A stretch of DNA of 64,000 bases, taken from the NCBI GenBank assembly GCA_017400135.1, contig JAFPVJ010000012.1:62001-126000 (forward strand), given 5' to 3'. This DNA is from Bacteroidales bacterium. Its GTDB lineage: Bacteria; Bacteroidota; Bacteroidia; Bacteroidales; UBA932. Under the pieces are notes generated by a model. It was not told the origin of the DNA, searched no databases, and saw nothing but the letters and a program-made list of their open reading frames with translations. A program made the position numbers and the translations under genes. Shown here one piece after another: positions 52,997-62,187 of this stretch (its first letter is position 1; the number at the start of each line of letters is the position of its first letter).

Positions 52997-53026
52997 TTTG
53001 AGTTTTCAGTTTTTTTACTAACTTTG
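52997..53026 (+). promoter_or_regulatory. Promoter of the second ribosomal protein block
   Basis: TTTG (52997-53000), 18 bases, TAACTTTG (53019-53026). Full -7 consensus; predicted start about 53030. The remaining ~170 bases of this 295-base gap (52821-52996) hold only the DUF4294 -7 box and AT-rich sequence. Confidence 0.72.
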
Positions 53027-53030
53027 CAGT

Positions 53031-53082
53031 CCCCAAAAATGGCCCTTTTATACCTAATATATTGAGAGTCAGGCAGTTGGGG
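53031..53082 (+). promoter_or_regulatory. Leader stem before rplP
   Basis: CCCCAA (53031-53036) can pair with TTGGGG (53077-53082), closing a 52-base leader domain that begins at the predicted transcription start. Like the rplC leader, it could be an autoregulatory or stability element. Confidence 0.4.
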
Positions 53083-53115
53083 TAATTTGATTATTTATTT
53101 TTAAATCAATAAACG

Positions 53116-53535
53116 ATGTTACAACCTAAGAAAACAAAGTTTAGAAGGGAACAGAAAGGCCGCATGAAGGGCAACGCCCAGCGCGGCAACCAGCTTGCGT
53201 TCGGATCCTTCGGTCTCAAGACCCTTGAGAATTGCTGGCTTACCGCCCAGCAGATCGAAGCCGCCCGTCAGGCCATTTCCCGCCGGATGAACCGTGAAGG
53301 TCAGATCTGGATCCGGGTCTTCCCTGTGAAGCCTGTCACCAAGAAGCCGTTGTCCACCCGTATGGGTAAAGGTAAGGGCGATCCCTACGGATTCGTCGCT
53401 CCCATCACCCCGGGCCGCATCCTGTTCGAGGCGGAGGGTGTTTCCCTCGAGGTCGCGAAAGAGGCCATGCGTCTGGCGTCCAACAAACTTCCCGTCGATA
53501 CGAAGTTTGTCGTCCGCAGAGACTATGTCGAATAA
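53116..53535 (+). CDS. rplP: Ribosomal protein L16
   Basis: 139 residues, essential near the A site. Opening [15 protein letters not shown], the [16 protein letters not shown] loop and the C-terminal KLPVDTKFV are standard. First gene of the second ribosomal block; it would normally follow rpsC. Confidence 0.98.
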   Translation: MLQPKKTKFRREQKGRMKGNAQRGNQLAFGSFGLKTLENCWLTAQQIEAARQAISRRMNREGQIWIRVFPVKPVTKKPLSTRMGKGKGDPYGFVAPITPGRILFEAEGVSLEVAKEAMRLASNKLPVDTKFVVRRDYVE

Positions 53536-53552
53536 TTTAATGGAGAAAGAAA

Positions 53553-53750
53553 ATGAAAGTTTCAGAAGCACGCGAAATGTCCATCGCCGATCTGCGTGAC
53601 CGCATCCAGATCGAAAAGGCCAACCTTGATACGATGAAGATCAACCACGCGATCTCTCCATTAGAGGATACTTCCAAGTTCCGGAAGACCAGAAGGGATA
53701 TTGCCCGTATGATCACGATCCTCGCCCAGAAAGAAAAAGAACTGAATTAA
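53553..53750 (+). CDS. rpmC: Ribosomal protein L29
   Basis: 65 residues, helical hairpin near the tunnel exit. The C-terminal RKTRRDIARMITIL block is recognisable. Standard order. Confidence 0.96.
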   Translation: MKVSEAREMSIADLRDRIQIEKANLDTMKINHAISPLEDTSKFRKTRRDIARMITILAQKEKELN

Positions 53751-53761
53751 TTTGAAATCCT

Positions 53762-54016
53762 ATGGAAAGAAATCTTCGTAAGGAAAGAATCGGTGTCGTG
53801 GTCAGCGACAAGATGGACAAGACCATCATCGTCGCCGTTGAGATCCGGGAGAAGCACCCCCTCTATGGCAAGTTCGTCAAGAAGACCGCCAAGTTCGTCG
53901 CCCAGGACGAGAAGAATGAGTGTGGCATCGGCGATACCGTCCGCATCATGGAAACCCGTCCCCTGAGCAAGACCAAGAACTGGAGATTAGTTGAAATCGT
54001 TGAAAAAGCAAAATAG
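53762..54016 (+). CDS. rpsQ: Ribosomal protein S17
   Basis: 84 residues, OB-fold 16S rRNA binder. [17 protein letters not shown] and the [14 protein letters not shown] end are typical. Confidence 0.97.
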   Translation: MERNLRKERIGVVVSDKMDKTIIVAVEIREKHPLYGKFVKKTAKFVAQDEKNECGIGDTVRIMETRPLSKTKNWRLVEIVEKAK

Positions 54017-54019
54017 TCT

Positions 54020-54385
54020 ATGATACAGCAGGAAACACGTTTACAGGTTGCCGACAACAGCGGTGCGAAGGAAGTCCTCTGCATCCGCGTCCTTGGCGGT
54101 ACCAACCACCGTTACGCTACGGTGGGTGACAAGATCGTCGTCGCAGTCAAGAGTGCCATGCCGGGTGGTGACACCAAGAAGGGTACGGTCTCGAAGGCTG
54201 TTGTCGTCCGCACCAAGAAAGAGATCCGCCGGGCGGATGGTTCCTACATCCGTTTCGACGAGAACGCCTGCGTCCTCCTCAACAACACGGGAGAACTCAG
54301 GGGCACGCGTATCTTCGGCCCCGTCGCCAGAGAGCTGCGTGAGAATTACATGAAGATCGTTTCACTGGCACCGGAGGTCCTTTAA
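54020..54385 (+). CDS. rplN: Ribosomal protein L14
   Basis: 121 residues at the subunit interface. [16 protein letters not shown] and [19 protein letters not shown] are the family blocks. Confidence 0.98.
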   Translation: MIQQETRLQVADNSGAKEVLCIRVLGGTNHRYATVGDKIVVAVKSAMPGGDTKKGTVSKAVVVRTKKEIRRADGSYIRFDENACVLLNNTGELRGTRIFGPVARELRENYMKIVSLAPEVL

Positions 54386-54398
54386 TCCATTGCAGAGT

Positions 54399-54716
54399 AT
54401 GAAAAAGATTCACATCAAGAAAGGCGACACCGTTTATGTAAACGCCGGTAACGACAAGGGAAAGACCGGTAAGGTCCTTTCCGTGATTCCGAGCAAGGAT
54501 CGCGCGATCGTCGAGGGTGTCAATATGGTCAAGAAGCACACCAAGCCGAATTCCAAGCAGCCCCAGGGCGGCATCATCGAGCAGGAAGCCGGCATCCATA
54601 TTTCTAACCTTCAGCTTATCGACCCCAAGAGTGGCAAGCCCACCCGCGTCGGCTATAAGATGGTTGACGACAAGAAGGTCCGTTATGCTAAAAAATCAGG
54701 AGAGGAGGTCAAATAA
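54399..54716 (+). CDS. rplX: Ribosomal protein L24
   Basis: 105 residues, assembly initiator. KOW motif [19 protein letters not shown] at the N-terminus. I start at MKKIHIKKG rather than a TTG three codons upstream. Confidence 0.97.
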   Translation: MKKIHIKKGDTVYVNAGNDKGKTGKVLSVIPSKDRAIVEGVNMVKKHTKPNSKQPQGGIIEQEAGIHISNLQLIDPKSGKPTRVGYKMVDDKKVRYAKKSGEEVK

Positions 54717-54718
54717 TT

Positions 54719-55315
54719 ATGGCAAAGAAAGCTACCAATACTGAAGTCCAGGCTCTTCCCAAGGGATATGTGCCCGCACTCAAGAAGCTTTACAATGAGG
54801 AGATCGTCGACCGCCTCATGAAGCAGTTCTCATATACGACCGTGATGCAGGTTCCCCGCCTCGTCAAGATCATCCTCAACGAGGGTGTCGGCGACGGTAC
54901 GCAGGACAAGAAGATCGTCGAGGAGTCCGCAAACGAGCTGTCGCTGATCAGCGGCCAGAAGGCGGTCATCACCACCTCCAGCAAGGACATCTCCAACTTC
55001 AAGCTCCGTAAGGGCATGCCCATCGGTGCGAAGGTGACCCTGCGCGGTGTCAAGATGTACGAGTTCCTCGAGCGCCTCATCCGTGTCTCCCTTCCCCGTA
55101 TCCGCGACTTCAACGGTATTTCCGAGAAGATGGACGGTCAGGGCAACTACACCCTCGGTCTCAAGGAGCAGATCATTTTCCCGGAGATCGACATCGACAA
55201 GAACCCCCGGATCCACGGCATCGAGGCCACGTTCGTGACCACCGCCCGGACCGACGAAGAGGCCTACGCCCTTCTGAAGGAGTTCGGTTTCCCGTTCAAG
55301 AAACATAATAAATAA
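54719..55315 (+). CDS. rplE: Ribosomal protein L5
   Basis: 198 residues, 5S rRNA binder of the central protuberance. LRKGMPIGAKVTLRG and PRIRDFNG are typical. About 15 residues of N-terminal extension relative to E. coli. Confidence 0.97.
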   Translation: MAKKATNTEVQALPKGYVPALKKLYNEEIVDRLMKQFSYTTVMQVPRLVKIILNEGVGDGTQDKKIVEESANELSLISGQKAVITTSSKDISNFKLRKGMPIGAKVTLRGVKMYEFLERLIRVSLPRIRDFNGISEKMDGQGNYTLGLKEQIIFPEIDIDKNPRIHGIEATFVTTARTDEEAYALLKEFGFPFKKHNK

Positions 55316-55321
55316 GATACT

Positions 55322-55591
55322 ATGGCAAAAGAATCAATGAAAGCCCGCGAAGTCAAGCGCGCAAAGATGGTTGCTAAGTATGCCGAGAAGCGGAAGGCTC
55401 TCAAAGAGGCCGGCGATTGGGCTGCCCTCGACAAGCTTCCGAAGAACTCCTCTGCCGTCCGTCTCCACAACCGTTGTTCCATCACCGGTCGTCCGAAGGG
55501 CTACATGAGGGCATTCGGCCTGAGCCGTATCCAGTTCCGCGAGATGGCTTCCAACGGCCTCCTTCCCGGTGTGAAGAAAGCCAGCTGGTGA
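55322..55591 (+). CDS. rpsN: Ribosomal protein S14 (zinc-free type)
   Basis: 89 residues. [20 protein letters not shown] and the SRIQFREMA end are standard; only one Cys is present, so this is the zinc-independent long form. Confidence 0.97.
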   Translation: MAKESMKAREVKRAKMVAKYAEKRKALKEAGDWAALDKLPKNSSAVRLHNRCSITGRPKGYMRAFGLSRIQFREMASNGLLPGVKKASW

Positions 55592-55625
55592 TTATAGAGA
55601 CAATTAATTATTAACAATAGGATAT

Positions 55626-55645
55626 CGGGCGCGCACGCGCCGGTT
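55626..55645 (+). other. GC-rich hairpin in the rpsN-rpsH gap
   Basis: GGCGCG (55629-55634) and CGCGCC (55637-55642) form a tight hairpin in the largest gap (74 bases) of the second block, upstream of rpsH. There is no U-tract directly after it, so it is not a convincing terminator. Confidence 0.35.
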
Positions 55646-55665
55646 CTAACAAAACAAAAAAAGAA

Positions 55666-56061
55666 ATGACTGATCCCATTGCAGATTTCCTTACGAGAAT
55701 CCGTAACGCTTACCTCGCCGGTAACAAGGTGGTCGAGGCTCCCGCTTCCAAGATGAAGCTTGCCATCACCAAGATTCTCTGTGAGAAGGGCTACATCCTC
55801 AGCTACAAGGTGGTTGAGGCCCAGCCGCAGAACATCATCAAGATCGCTTTGAAGTATCACCCCCAGACCAAGATGGCCGCCATCAAGAAGATCGAGCGTG
55901 TCTCTTCCCCGGGTTTGCGCCGCTACACCGACGTCAAGGATATGCCCCGCGTCCTGAACGGACTCGGCATCGCCATCCTTTCCACGTCCAAGGGCGTCAT
56001 CACTGACAAGGAGGCCAAGGACCTCAATGTCGGCGGTGAGGTTATTTGCTATGTTTATTAA
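55666..56061 (+). CDS. rpsH: Ribosomal protein S8
   Basis: 131 residues. Opening TDPIADFLTRIRNAYLA is near-invariant. In E. coli S8 represses the spc operon through a site in rplE; an equivalent here was not identified. Confidence 0.98.
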   Translation: MTDPIADFLTRIRNAYLAGNKVVEAPASKMKLAITKILCEKGYILSYKVVEAQPQNIIKIALKYHPQTKMAAIKKIERVSSPGLRRYTDVKDMPRVLNGLGIAILSTSKGVITDKEAKDLNVGGEVICYVY

Positions 56062-56078
56062 TCTAACAGTACACAATA

Positions 56079-56639
56079 ATGTCAAGAATCGGAAAATTAC
56101 CTGTAAGCCTTCCGTCCAAAGTGAGCGTTGAAGTTCTCGATGGCAACGTTGTCAAGGTTAAAGGCCCTCTGGGTGAGATGAGCCAGAAAGTGGATCCGGA
56201 CATCGAGATCACCGTTGAGGGAAATGAGATCAAGTTCACCCGTCCTACGGACCAGCCCCGTCATCGTTCGATGCACGGCCTGTACCGCGCCCTTGTCAAC
56301 AACATGGTCGTCGGTGTCTCCGAAGGTTTCGAGATCAAGCAGGAACTCGTGGGTGTCGGTTACCGTGTGGAGGTCAACGGACAGCTCCTCACCTTCAACC
56401 TCGGTTATTCCCACACGATTCAGCTGATGCTTCCCGACGAGGTCAAGGCTGAAGTTCCCCAGGTCAAGAAGGGTGAAAACCCCGTCCTTGTCCTCAAGAG
56501 TTGCGACAAGCAGCTGGTCGGCCAGGTGGCCGCCAAGATCCGTTCGTTCCGTAAGCCCGAACCGTACAAGGGCAAGGGTATCAAGTTTGTCGGTGAGCAG
56601 CTTCGCCGCAAGGCTGGCAAGACCGCTGCCGCTAAATAA
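56079..56639 (+). CDS. rplF: Ribosomal protein L6
   Basis: 186 residues with two L6 repeats; the second ends PEPYKGKGIKFVGE followed by RRKAGK, the family hallmark. Confidence 0.98.
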   Translation: MSRIGKLPVSLPSKVSVEVLDGNVVKVKGPLGEMSQKVDPDIEITVEGNEIKFTRPTDQPRHRSMHGLYRALVNNMVVGVSEGFEIKQELVGVGYRVEVNGQLLTFNLGYSHTIQLMLPDEVKAEVPQVKKGENPVLVLKSCDKQLVGQVAAKIRSFRKPEPYKGKGIKFVGEQLRRKAGKTAAAK

Positions 56640-56654
56640 TAGGAGGATAGAACT

Positions 56655-57017
56655 ATGGCATTGAATAGAATCGAAAGAAGAAGAAGGATTCACTACAGAA
56701 TCCGCAAGCATGTCAACGGCACCGCCGAGAAGCCCCGTATGGTCGTCTTCCGCTCCAACAAGCAGATCTACGTCCAGGTCGTGGATGACGAGCAGGGCAA
56801 GACCCTGGTCGCCGCCGCTTCCAACGACAAGGCGCTGGCCGCCGAGTGCAAGGGCAAGACCGGCATCGAGGCTGCCGCTATCGTCGGTAAGGCGATCGCA
56901 GAGCGCGCCCTCCAGGCAGGGATCACCACCGTTTGTTTCGACCGTGGCGGTTACCTTTTCCACGGAAGGGTTAAAAGTTTGGCTGACGCCGCCCGTGAAG
57001 GTGGCCTTAAATTCTAA
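56655..57017 (+). CDS. rplR: Ribosomal protein L18
   Basis: 120 residues, 5S rRNA binder. [19 protein letters not shown] and [20 protein letters not shown] are diagnostic. AGGAGG at 56641-56646 precedes the ATG. Confidence 0.97.
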   Translation: MALNRIERRRRIHYRIRKHVNGTAEKPRMVVFRSNKQIYVQVVDDEQGKTLVAAASNDKALAAECKGKTGIEAAAIVGKAIAERALQAGITTVCFDRGGYLFHGRVKSLADAAREGGLKF

Positions 57018-57027
57018 TTGAAAGACT

Positions 57028-57546
57028 ATGGCAAATACAAATGTTAAGAGAGTAAAGACCTCTGAGCTTGAGTTGAAAGACAGACTGGTCGCCATCCAGC
57101 GAGTGACGAAGGTCACTAAGGGTGGTCGTCACTTCCGTTTCGCGGCTATTGTCGTCGTGGGTGACGAGAACGGCGTTGTAGGTTATGGTCTTGGAAAGGC
57201 CAACGAAGTCACGGCTGCTATCGCCAAGGGTGTCGAGGATGCGAAGAAGAATCTCGTGAAGATCCCCATCATCAACACCACCATCCCCCACGAGCAGGAG
57301 TCCAAGTTCGGCGGATCCCGGGTTTTCATGAAGCCCGCCGCCCCCGGTACCGGTGTGAAGGCCGGCGGTGCCATGCGCGCCGTGTTCGAGTCTGCCGGCA
57401 TCCAGAACGTGCTTGCGAAGTCCAAGGGTTCTTCCAACCCTCACAACCTCGTGAAGGCCACGATCACCGCCCTGACCGAAATGCGCGACGCTTACACGGT
57501 CGCCGGTCTGCGCGGTGTCCCCATGAGCAAGGTTTTTAACGGATAG
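57028..57546 (+). CDS. rpsE: Ribosomal protein S5
   Basis: 172 residues, decoding accuracy protein. [17 protein letters not shown] and GRVFMKP-like [14 protein letters not shown] blocks are present. Confidence 0.98.
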   Translation: MANTNVKRVKTSELELKDRLVAIQRVTKVTKGGRHFRFAAIVVVGDENGVVGYGLGKANEVTAAIAKGVEDAKKNLVKIPIINTTIPHEQESKFGGSRVFMKPAAPGTGVKAGGAMRAVFESAGIQNVLAKSKGSSNPHNLVKATITALTEMRDAYTVAGLRGVPMSKVFNG

Positions 57547-57558
57547 GAGGACTGAAGT

Positions 57559-57744
57559 ATGACTAAACTCAGAATTACCCAGATCATCAGCAAGAACGGA
57601 GAGACCAAGCGCCAGATCGCCAATCTCCGCACGCTCGGTATCCGCCGGATGCATCAGACGGTCGAGGTCGAAAAGAATCCCGTCACGATGGGACAGGTCG
57701 CCAAGATCGCTCACCTTGTTAAAGTTGAAGAAGTTGAAGACTAA
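57559..57744 (+). CDS. rpmD: Ribosomal protein L30
   Basis: 61 residues. LRTLGIRRMHQTVEVEKNP is the family core. AGGAGG at 57545-57550 precedes the ATG. Confidence 0.96.
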   Translation: MTKLRITQIISKNGETKRQIANLRTLGIRRMHQTVEVEKNPVTMGQVAKIAHLVKVEEVED

Positions 57745-57757
57745 GGAGGACGAGATT

Positions 57758-58207
57758 ATGAAACTTGAGAATTTGAAACCCGCAGCGGGTTCTACCAAAA
57801 CCAGTAAGAGAATCGGTCGTGGAGAAGGTTCCGGGAAAGGCGGTACCGCCACCCGTGGCACCAAGGGTGCCCAGTCCCGCGCCGGCTATTCCCACAAGAT
57901 CGGTTTCGAAGGCGGCCAGATGCCTATCCAGCGCCGTCTCCCGAAGTTCGGCTTCAAGAACCCCACCAGAGTTGAATACAAGGCAGTCAATCTCGCCGCC
58001 GTCCAGGCTCTCTCCGAGGCTCTCGGAAAGACCGAAATCAGCGTCGAGGACATCCAGGCGGCCCGCCTCGCGTCCAAGAACGCCCTTGTGAAGATTCTCG
58101 GCAACGGAGAGGTCACCACGGCTCTGACCGTGAAGGCTGACGCTTTCTCCGCCACCGCGAAGTCCAAGATCGAGGCCGCCGGCGGCCAGGCTGTCGTAAT
58201 CGAATAA
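57758..58207 (+). CDS. rplO: Ribosomal protein L15
   Basis: 149 residues. MKLENLKPAAGS, the GRGEGSGKGGTATRGTKGAQSR loop in part, and GFEGGQMPIQRRLPK are standard. A strong AAGGAGG (57743-57749) precedes this ATG and decides the start over a longer in-frame option. Confidence 0.97.
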   Translation: MKLENLKPAAGSTKTSKRIGRGEGSGKGGTATRGTKGAQSRAGYSHKIGFEGGQMPIQRRLPKFGFKNPTRVEYKAVNLAAVQALSEALGKTEISVEDIQAARLASKNALVKILGNGEVTTALTVKADAFSATAKSKIEAAGGQAVVIE

Positions 58208-58212
58208 GTGCG

Positions 58213-59550
58213 ATGAGAAAGTTTTTTGAGACCATCAAGAACATCTTCAAGATCGAAGAGCTCCGCAAGAGAATCGTCTACACGGTCCTCCTGATCCTGG
58301 TCTACAGGCTCGGCTGCTTTGTCGTGCTTCCGGGTATCGACGCCACGCTCCTCGCGAACCTCCAGAACAACACGCAGGAAGGCCTGGTCGGCCTCCTCAA
58401 CATGTTCTCCGGCGGTGCGTTCGGTAACGCTTCGATCTTCGCGCTGGGTGTGATGCCGTACATCTCGGCATCCATCGTCATCCAGCTGTTGGGCGTCTTC
58501 GTTCCCTATTTCCGCAAACTGCAGATGGAGGGCGAAAGCGGACGTAAAAAGATGAACCAGATGACGCGGTGGCTGACCATCCTGATCATCTGCATCCAGG
58601 GTCCCGCCTACATGGCTGCCATTCACAACCAGATCCCCGGACAGGCTTTCGTCGCCGTCAATCAGCTGGGCTGGAGCAACTTCATGTTCAACCTCGTGTC
58701 CACCATCATCCTGATGGCCGGCTCGATGTTCGTGATGTGGCTCGGCGAGCGGATCACGGACCGCGGCATCGGCAACGGTATCTCCCTGATCATCATGATC
58801 GGTATCGTCGCCCGTCTGCCTTACGCGCTGGCTGCTGAAATCGGTGAGAAGCTCACTACCACCAACGGCGGTATGCTGATCCTCATCGTCGAATTCATCG
58901 TGTGGTTCTTCGTGCTGGTCGCCGCCATCGCCCTCGTGCAGGCGGTCCGCCGGGTGCCCGTGCAGTATGCCAAGAGAGTGGTCGGCAACCGTCAGTACGG
59001 CGGCGTCCGCCAGTACATCCCGTTGAAAATCAATGCCGCGGGCGTTATGCCTATCATCTTCGCCCAGGCCTTGATGCTGTTCCCGCTCCTCTTCTCGAAA
59101 TTTGACGCTACCCGTGGCCTGGCTGCTACCCTGAGTAACTACACAGGCTTCTGGTACAACCTCCTGTTCTTCATTTTCGTGGTCATCTTCACGTATTTCT
59201 ATACGGCCGTTACCGTCAACCCGACGATGATGGCGGAAGACATGAAGAAGAATGGCGGTTTCATACCTGGTGTGAAGCCCGGCAAGAAGACCGTGGACTA
59301 CCTCGACGACATCATGTCGAAGGTGACCCTCCCCGGTTCCATCTTCCTCGGCCTCATCTCCATCCTGCCGGCTTTCGCGATCATCGCGGGTGTCAACAAC
59401 CAGTTTGCGAGTTTCTTCGGAGGAACTTCCCTCCTGATTCTCGTGGGCGTGGTCCTGGATACCCTCCAGCAGATCGAAAGCTATTTGCTGATGCGCCACT
59501 ATGACGGTCTGATGAAGACCGGCCGTCTGACGGGACGCTCCGGCATGTAA
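58213..59550 (+). CDS. secY: Protein translocase subunit SecY
   Basis: 445 residues, ten membrane segments; central channel of the Sec translocon. VYTVLLILVYRLGCFVVLPG opens the first segment; the cytoplasmic loop with KRVVGNRQYGGVRQYIPLK is typical. Normal position after rplO; adk is not between secY and map. Confidence 0.97.
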   Translation: MRKFFETIKNIFKIEELRKRIVYTVLLILVYRLGCFVVLPGIDATLLANLQNNTQEGLVGLLNMFSGGAFGNASIFALGVMPYISASIVIQLLGVFVPYFRKLQMEGESGRKKMNQMTRWLTILIICIQGPAYMAAIHNQIPGQAFVAVNQLGWSNFMFNLVSTIILMAGSMFVMWLGERITDRGIGNGISLIIMIGIVARLPYALAAEIGEKLTTTNGGMLILIVEFIVWFFVLVAAIALVQAVRRVPVQYAKRVVGNRQYGGVRQYIPLKINAAGVMPIIFAQALMLFPLLFSKFDATRGLAATLSNYTGFWYNLLFFIFVVIFTYFYTAVTVNPTMMAEDMKKNGGFIPGVKPGKKTVDYLDDIMSKVTLPGSIFLGLISILPAFAIIAGVNNQFASFFGGTSLLILVGVVLDTLQQIESYLLMRHYDGLMKTGRLTGRSGM

Positions 59551-59572
59551 TCTTTGATATAGAATCGTAACG

Positions 59573-60352
59573 ATGGTTAAGCCCAAGACTGAGGAAGAGA
59601 TCGAGCTGCTTCGCGAGAATGCGCTCATCGTCTCGAAGACGCTGGCGGAAGTCGGTAAGAGGGTCGCCCCTGGTGTGACAACGAAAGAGTTGAATAAGGT
59701 GGCCGAAGACTTCATCCGCGATCATGGCGCGATCCCCAGCTTCCTTGGTTATGAGGGCTTCCCCGCGGCGCTCTGCATGTCGGTCAACGATGTGGTCGTG
59801 CACGGTTTTCCGTCCGACTATGTCCTCAAGGAGGGCGACATCGTTTCCGTCGACTGCGGCACGCTCTACAAGGGCTACAACGGCGACTCGGCTTACACCT
59901 TCCCGGTCGGGGAGGTGGACGCCGAGACCCGTCGGCTCCTGGACGTGACCAAGGCTTCCCTCTACAAAGGGATCGAGGCCGCCGTGGCGGGTAACCGGGT
60001 TGGCGATATCGGATACGCGGTGCAAACGTATGCTGAATCATTCGGGTTCTCCGTGGTCAGAGAATTGGAAGGCCACGGACTCGGCAAGGAAATGCACGAG
60101 CAGCCCGGTGTCCCGAATTTTGGGCACAAGGGCAAGGGCACGAAGCTTGTCGACGGAATGGTCATCTGCATAGAGCCCATGATCAATGTGGGAGGGCGTG
60201 GCGTCTACCTGGCCAGGAACGGCTGGGCGGTACACACGCAGGACCACAGGAAGTCGGCGCACTATGAGCTTACGGTTGTTGTCCGAAAAGGCCGGGCCGA
60301 GCAACTGTCGACCTTCGATTTTATCGAGAAAGATGGCACGATCAGATTTTAA
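59573..60352 (+). CDS. map: Methionine aminopeptidase, type I
   Basis: 259 residues; removes the initiator Met from nascent proteins. Metal-site blocks are present: VDCGTLYKGYNGDSAYTF (two Asp), GHGLGKEMHE (His), CIEPMINVG (Glu) and the C-terminal ELTVVV region (Glu). Confidence 0.96.
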   Translation: MVKPKTEEEIELLRENALIVSKTLAEVGKRVAPGVTTKELNKVAEDFIRDHGAIPSFLGYEGFPAALCMSVNDVVVHGFPSDYVLKEGDIVSVDCGTLYKGYNGDSAYTFPVGEVDAETRRLLDVTKASLYKGIEAAVAGNRVGDIGYAVQTYAESFGFSVVRELEGHGLGKEMHEQPGVPNFGHKGKGTKLVDGMVICIEPMINVGGRGVYLARNGWAVHTQDHRKSAHYELTVVVRKGRAEQLSTFDFIEKDGTIRF

Positions 60353-60370
60353 GTGAAACAATTATAAACC

Positions 60371-60589
60371 ATGTCAAAACAAGTAGCAATAGAACAAGAT
60401 GGAAAAGTCATCGAGACTCTTCCGAACGCGATGTTCAAAGTCGAGCTTGAGAACGGTCACGTACTCCTCTGCAACATTTCAGGCAAGATGAGAATGAACT
60501 TTATCCACATCCTCCTTGGAGACAAGGTCAAGGTTGAGATTTCACCTTACGATCTGACCAAAGGCAGAATATCTTTCAGATACAAATAA
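60371..60589 (+). CDS. infA: Translation initiation factor IF-1
   Basis: 72 residues, single OB fold binding the 30S A site. [18 protein letters not shown] and [15 protein letters not shown] are standard. Confidence 0.97.
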   Translation: MSKQVAIEQDGKVIETLPNAMFKVELENGHVLLCNISGKMRMNFIHILLGDKVKVEISPYDLTKGRISFRYK

Positions 60590-60602
60590 AAATTACCACG
60601 AT

Positions 60603-60719
60603 ATGAAAGTCAAAACATCCATCAAAAAGCGTAGCGAGGATTGCAAGATCGTCCGCCGCAAAGGCCGTCTCTATGTGATCTGCAAGAAGAACCCCAAGTT
60701 CAAGATGCGCCAGGGATAA
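60603..60719 (+). CDS. rpmJ: Ribosomal protein L36
   Basis: 38 residues, opening [19 protein letters not shown] and ending KFKMRQG. Only two of the zinc-ligand positions remain as Cys; the usual first Cys is Ser and the His is Phe, so it is a zinc-independent form. Normal position between infA and rpsM. Confidence 0.95.
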   Translation: MKVKTSIKKRSEDCKIVRRKGRLYVICKKNPKFKMRQG

Positions 60720-60759
60720 GATTCAGTTGTATAACAAACAAAAAGATCAAGAATAGATT

Positions 60760-61137
60760 ATGGCAAGAATAGCCGGTGTTGATTTACCCAACAACAAGAT
60801 TGGAGAGGTAGGTCTGACCTACATCTTCGGTATCGGCCGCAGCTCCGCGCAGAAGATCCTCGACGCGTGCGGTATCGATCGCAGTATCAAAGTGGGCGAC
60901 TGGAACGACGAGCAGATTGCAGCCATCCGTGCGGAAGTGGGCGACCACTACCTCATCGAGGGTGAACTCCGTTCCACGGTCCAGATGAACATCAAGCGCC
61001 TCATGGATATCGGTTGCTACCGTGGCATCCGTCACCGTATCGGCCTCCCTGTGCGCGGACAGAGCACCAAGAACAACGCGCGTACCCGCAAGGGCCGCAA
61101 GAAGACCGTCGCCAACAAGAAGAAAGCGACCAAATAA
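60760..61137 (+). CDS. rpsM: Ribosomal protein S13
   Basis: 125 residues. [20 protein letters not shown] and the basic tail [14 protein letters not shown] are diagnostic; contacts S19 and tRNA. Confidence 0.98.
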   Translation: MARIAGVDLPNNKIGEVGLTYIFGIGRSSAQKILDACGIDRSIKVGDWNDEQIAAIRAEVGDHYLIEGELRSTVQMNIKRLMDIGCYRGIRHRIGLPVRGQSTKNNARTRKGRKKTVANKKKATK

Positions 61138-61151
61138 AAGTTAGATGAATT

Positions 61152-61538
61152 ATGGCAAAGAAAAGTACAGCATCCAAGAGAGTTGTCAAGGTTGAAGCTA
61201 ATGGCCAGGCCCATATTTCATCAACCTTCAACAACGTCATCGTTTCCCTTACCAACGCCCAGGGCCAGGTCATCAGCTGGTCTTCCGCCGGCAAGTGCGG
61301 CTTCAGAGGCTCCAAGAAGAACACTCCCTACGCCGCCCAGATGGCTGCCGAGGAGGCTTCCAAGACTGCTTTCGATGCGGGTCTCCGCAAGGTCAAGTGC
61401 TACGTGAAGGGCCCCGGCGCAGGCCGTGAGTCCGCCATCCGGACCATCAACAACGCGGGTATCACCGTGACCGAGATTATCGACGTCACCCCGATGCCCC
61501 ACAACGGTTGCCGTCCGAAAGGCCGTCGTAAAGTTTAA
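61152..61538 (+). CDS. rpsK: Ribosomal protein S11
   Basis: 128 residues. [27 protein letters not shown] and [13 protein letters not shown] are the standard blocks; located at the 30S platform. Confidence 0.98.
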   Translation: MAKKSTASKRVVKVEANGQAHISSTFNNVIVSLTNAQGQVISWSSAGKCGFRGSKKNTPYAAQMAAEEASKTAFDAGLRKVKCYVKGPGAGRESAIRTINNAGITVTEIIDVTPMPHNGCRPKGRRKV

Positions 61539-61559
61539 CCCCTTAAAGCAAGTATTACC

Positions 61560-62162
61560 ATGGCAAGATATACTGGTCCCAGCACTAAGATCGCGCGTAA
61601 GTTCGGTGAGCCGATTTTCGGTTCCGACAAGTACTTCGAGAAGAGGAACTATCCTCCGGGAATGCACGGACTGGCCGGCAAGCGCAAGAAGCAGAAAGAC
61701 TATGGCATCCAGCTGAAGGAGAAGCAGAAAGTCAAGTACATGTACGGTGTCCTGGAGCGTCAGTTCCGCAACACCTACGACAAGGCCGCCCGCATGAGCG
61801 GACAGAAGGGTGAGAACCTCCTCTTCCTCCTTGAGTCCCGTCTGGACAACATCGTGTACCGCTCCGGCATCGCCCCCTCCAGGGCCGCCGCCCGTCAGCT
61901 CGTGAACCATGGCCACATCACCCTGAACGGCAAGGTTTGCAGCATCCCTTCGACGACCGTCAAGCCCGGCGACGCCTTCGCCGTGCGTGAGCGTTCCAAG
62001 AGCCTCGAAGTGATCCAGGCCAGCGTGGCTTCCGCTACCAAGTATTCCTGGATCGAGTTCGATACCACTACCCTCGCGGGCAAGTATCTCAACATCCCTA
62101 CCCGGAACGAGATCCCCGAGAACATCAACGAGCAGTTGATCGTCGACCTGTATTCCAAGTAG
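61560..62162 (+). CDS. rpsD: Ribosomal protein S4
   Basis: 200 residues, 16S assembly initiator. Zinc-free N-terminus ([20 protein letters not shown]) and an S4 RNA-binding domain ([21 protein letters not shown]). Confidence 0.98.
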   Translation: MARYTGPSTKIARKFGEPIFGSDKYFEKRNYPPGMHGLAGKRKKQKDYGIQLKEKQKVKYMYGVLERQFRNTYDKAARMSGQKGENLLFLLESRLDNIVYRSGIAPSRAAARQLVNHGHITLNGKVCSIPSTTVKPGDAFAVRERSKSLEVIQASVASATKYSWIEFDTTTLAGKYLNIPTRNEIPENINEQLIVDLYSK

Positions 62163-62187
62163 CATTTAACACCAAAACAAGAACAAT

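Noticed and set aside
43044..53115. Considered the 10-kb segment between ribosomal blocks as a recent mobile element
   Set aside because: No integrase, transposase, tRNA, direct repeats or change in base use; the genes are ordinary chromosomal ones typical of the phylum.
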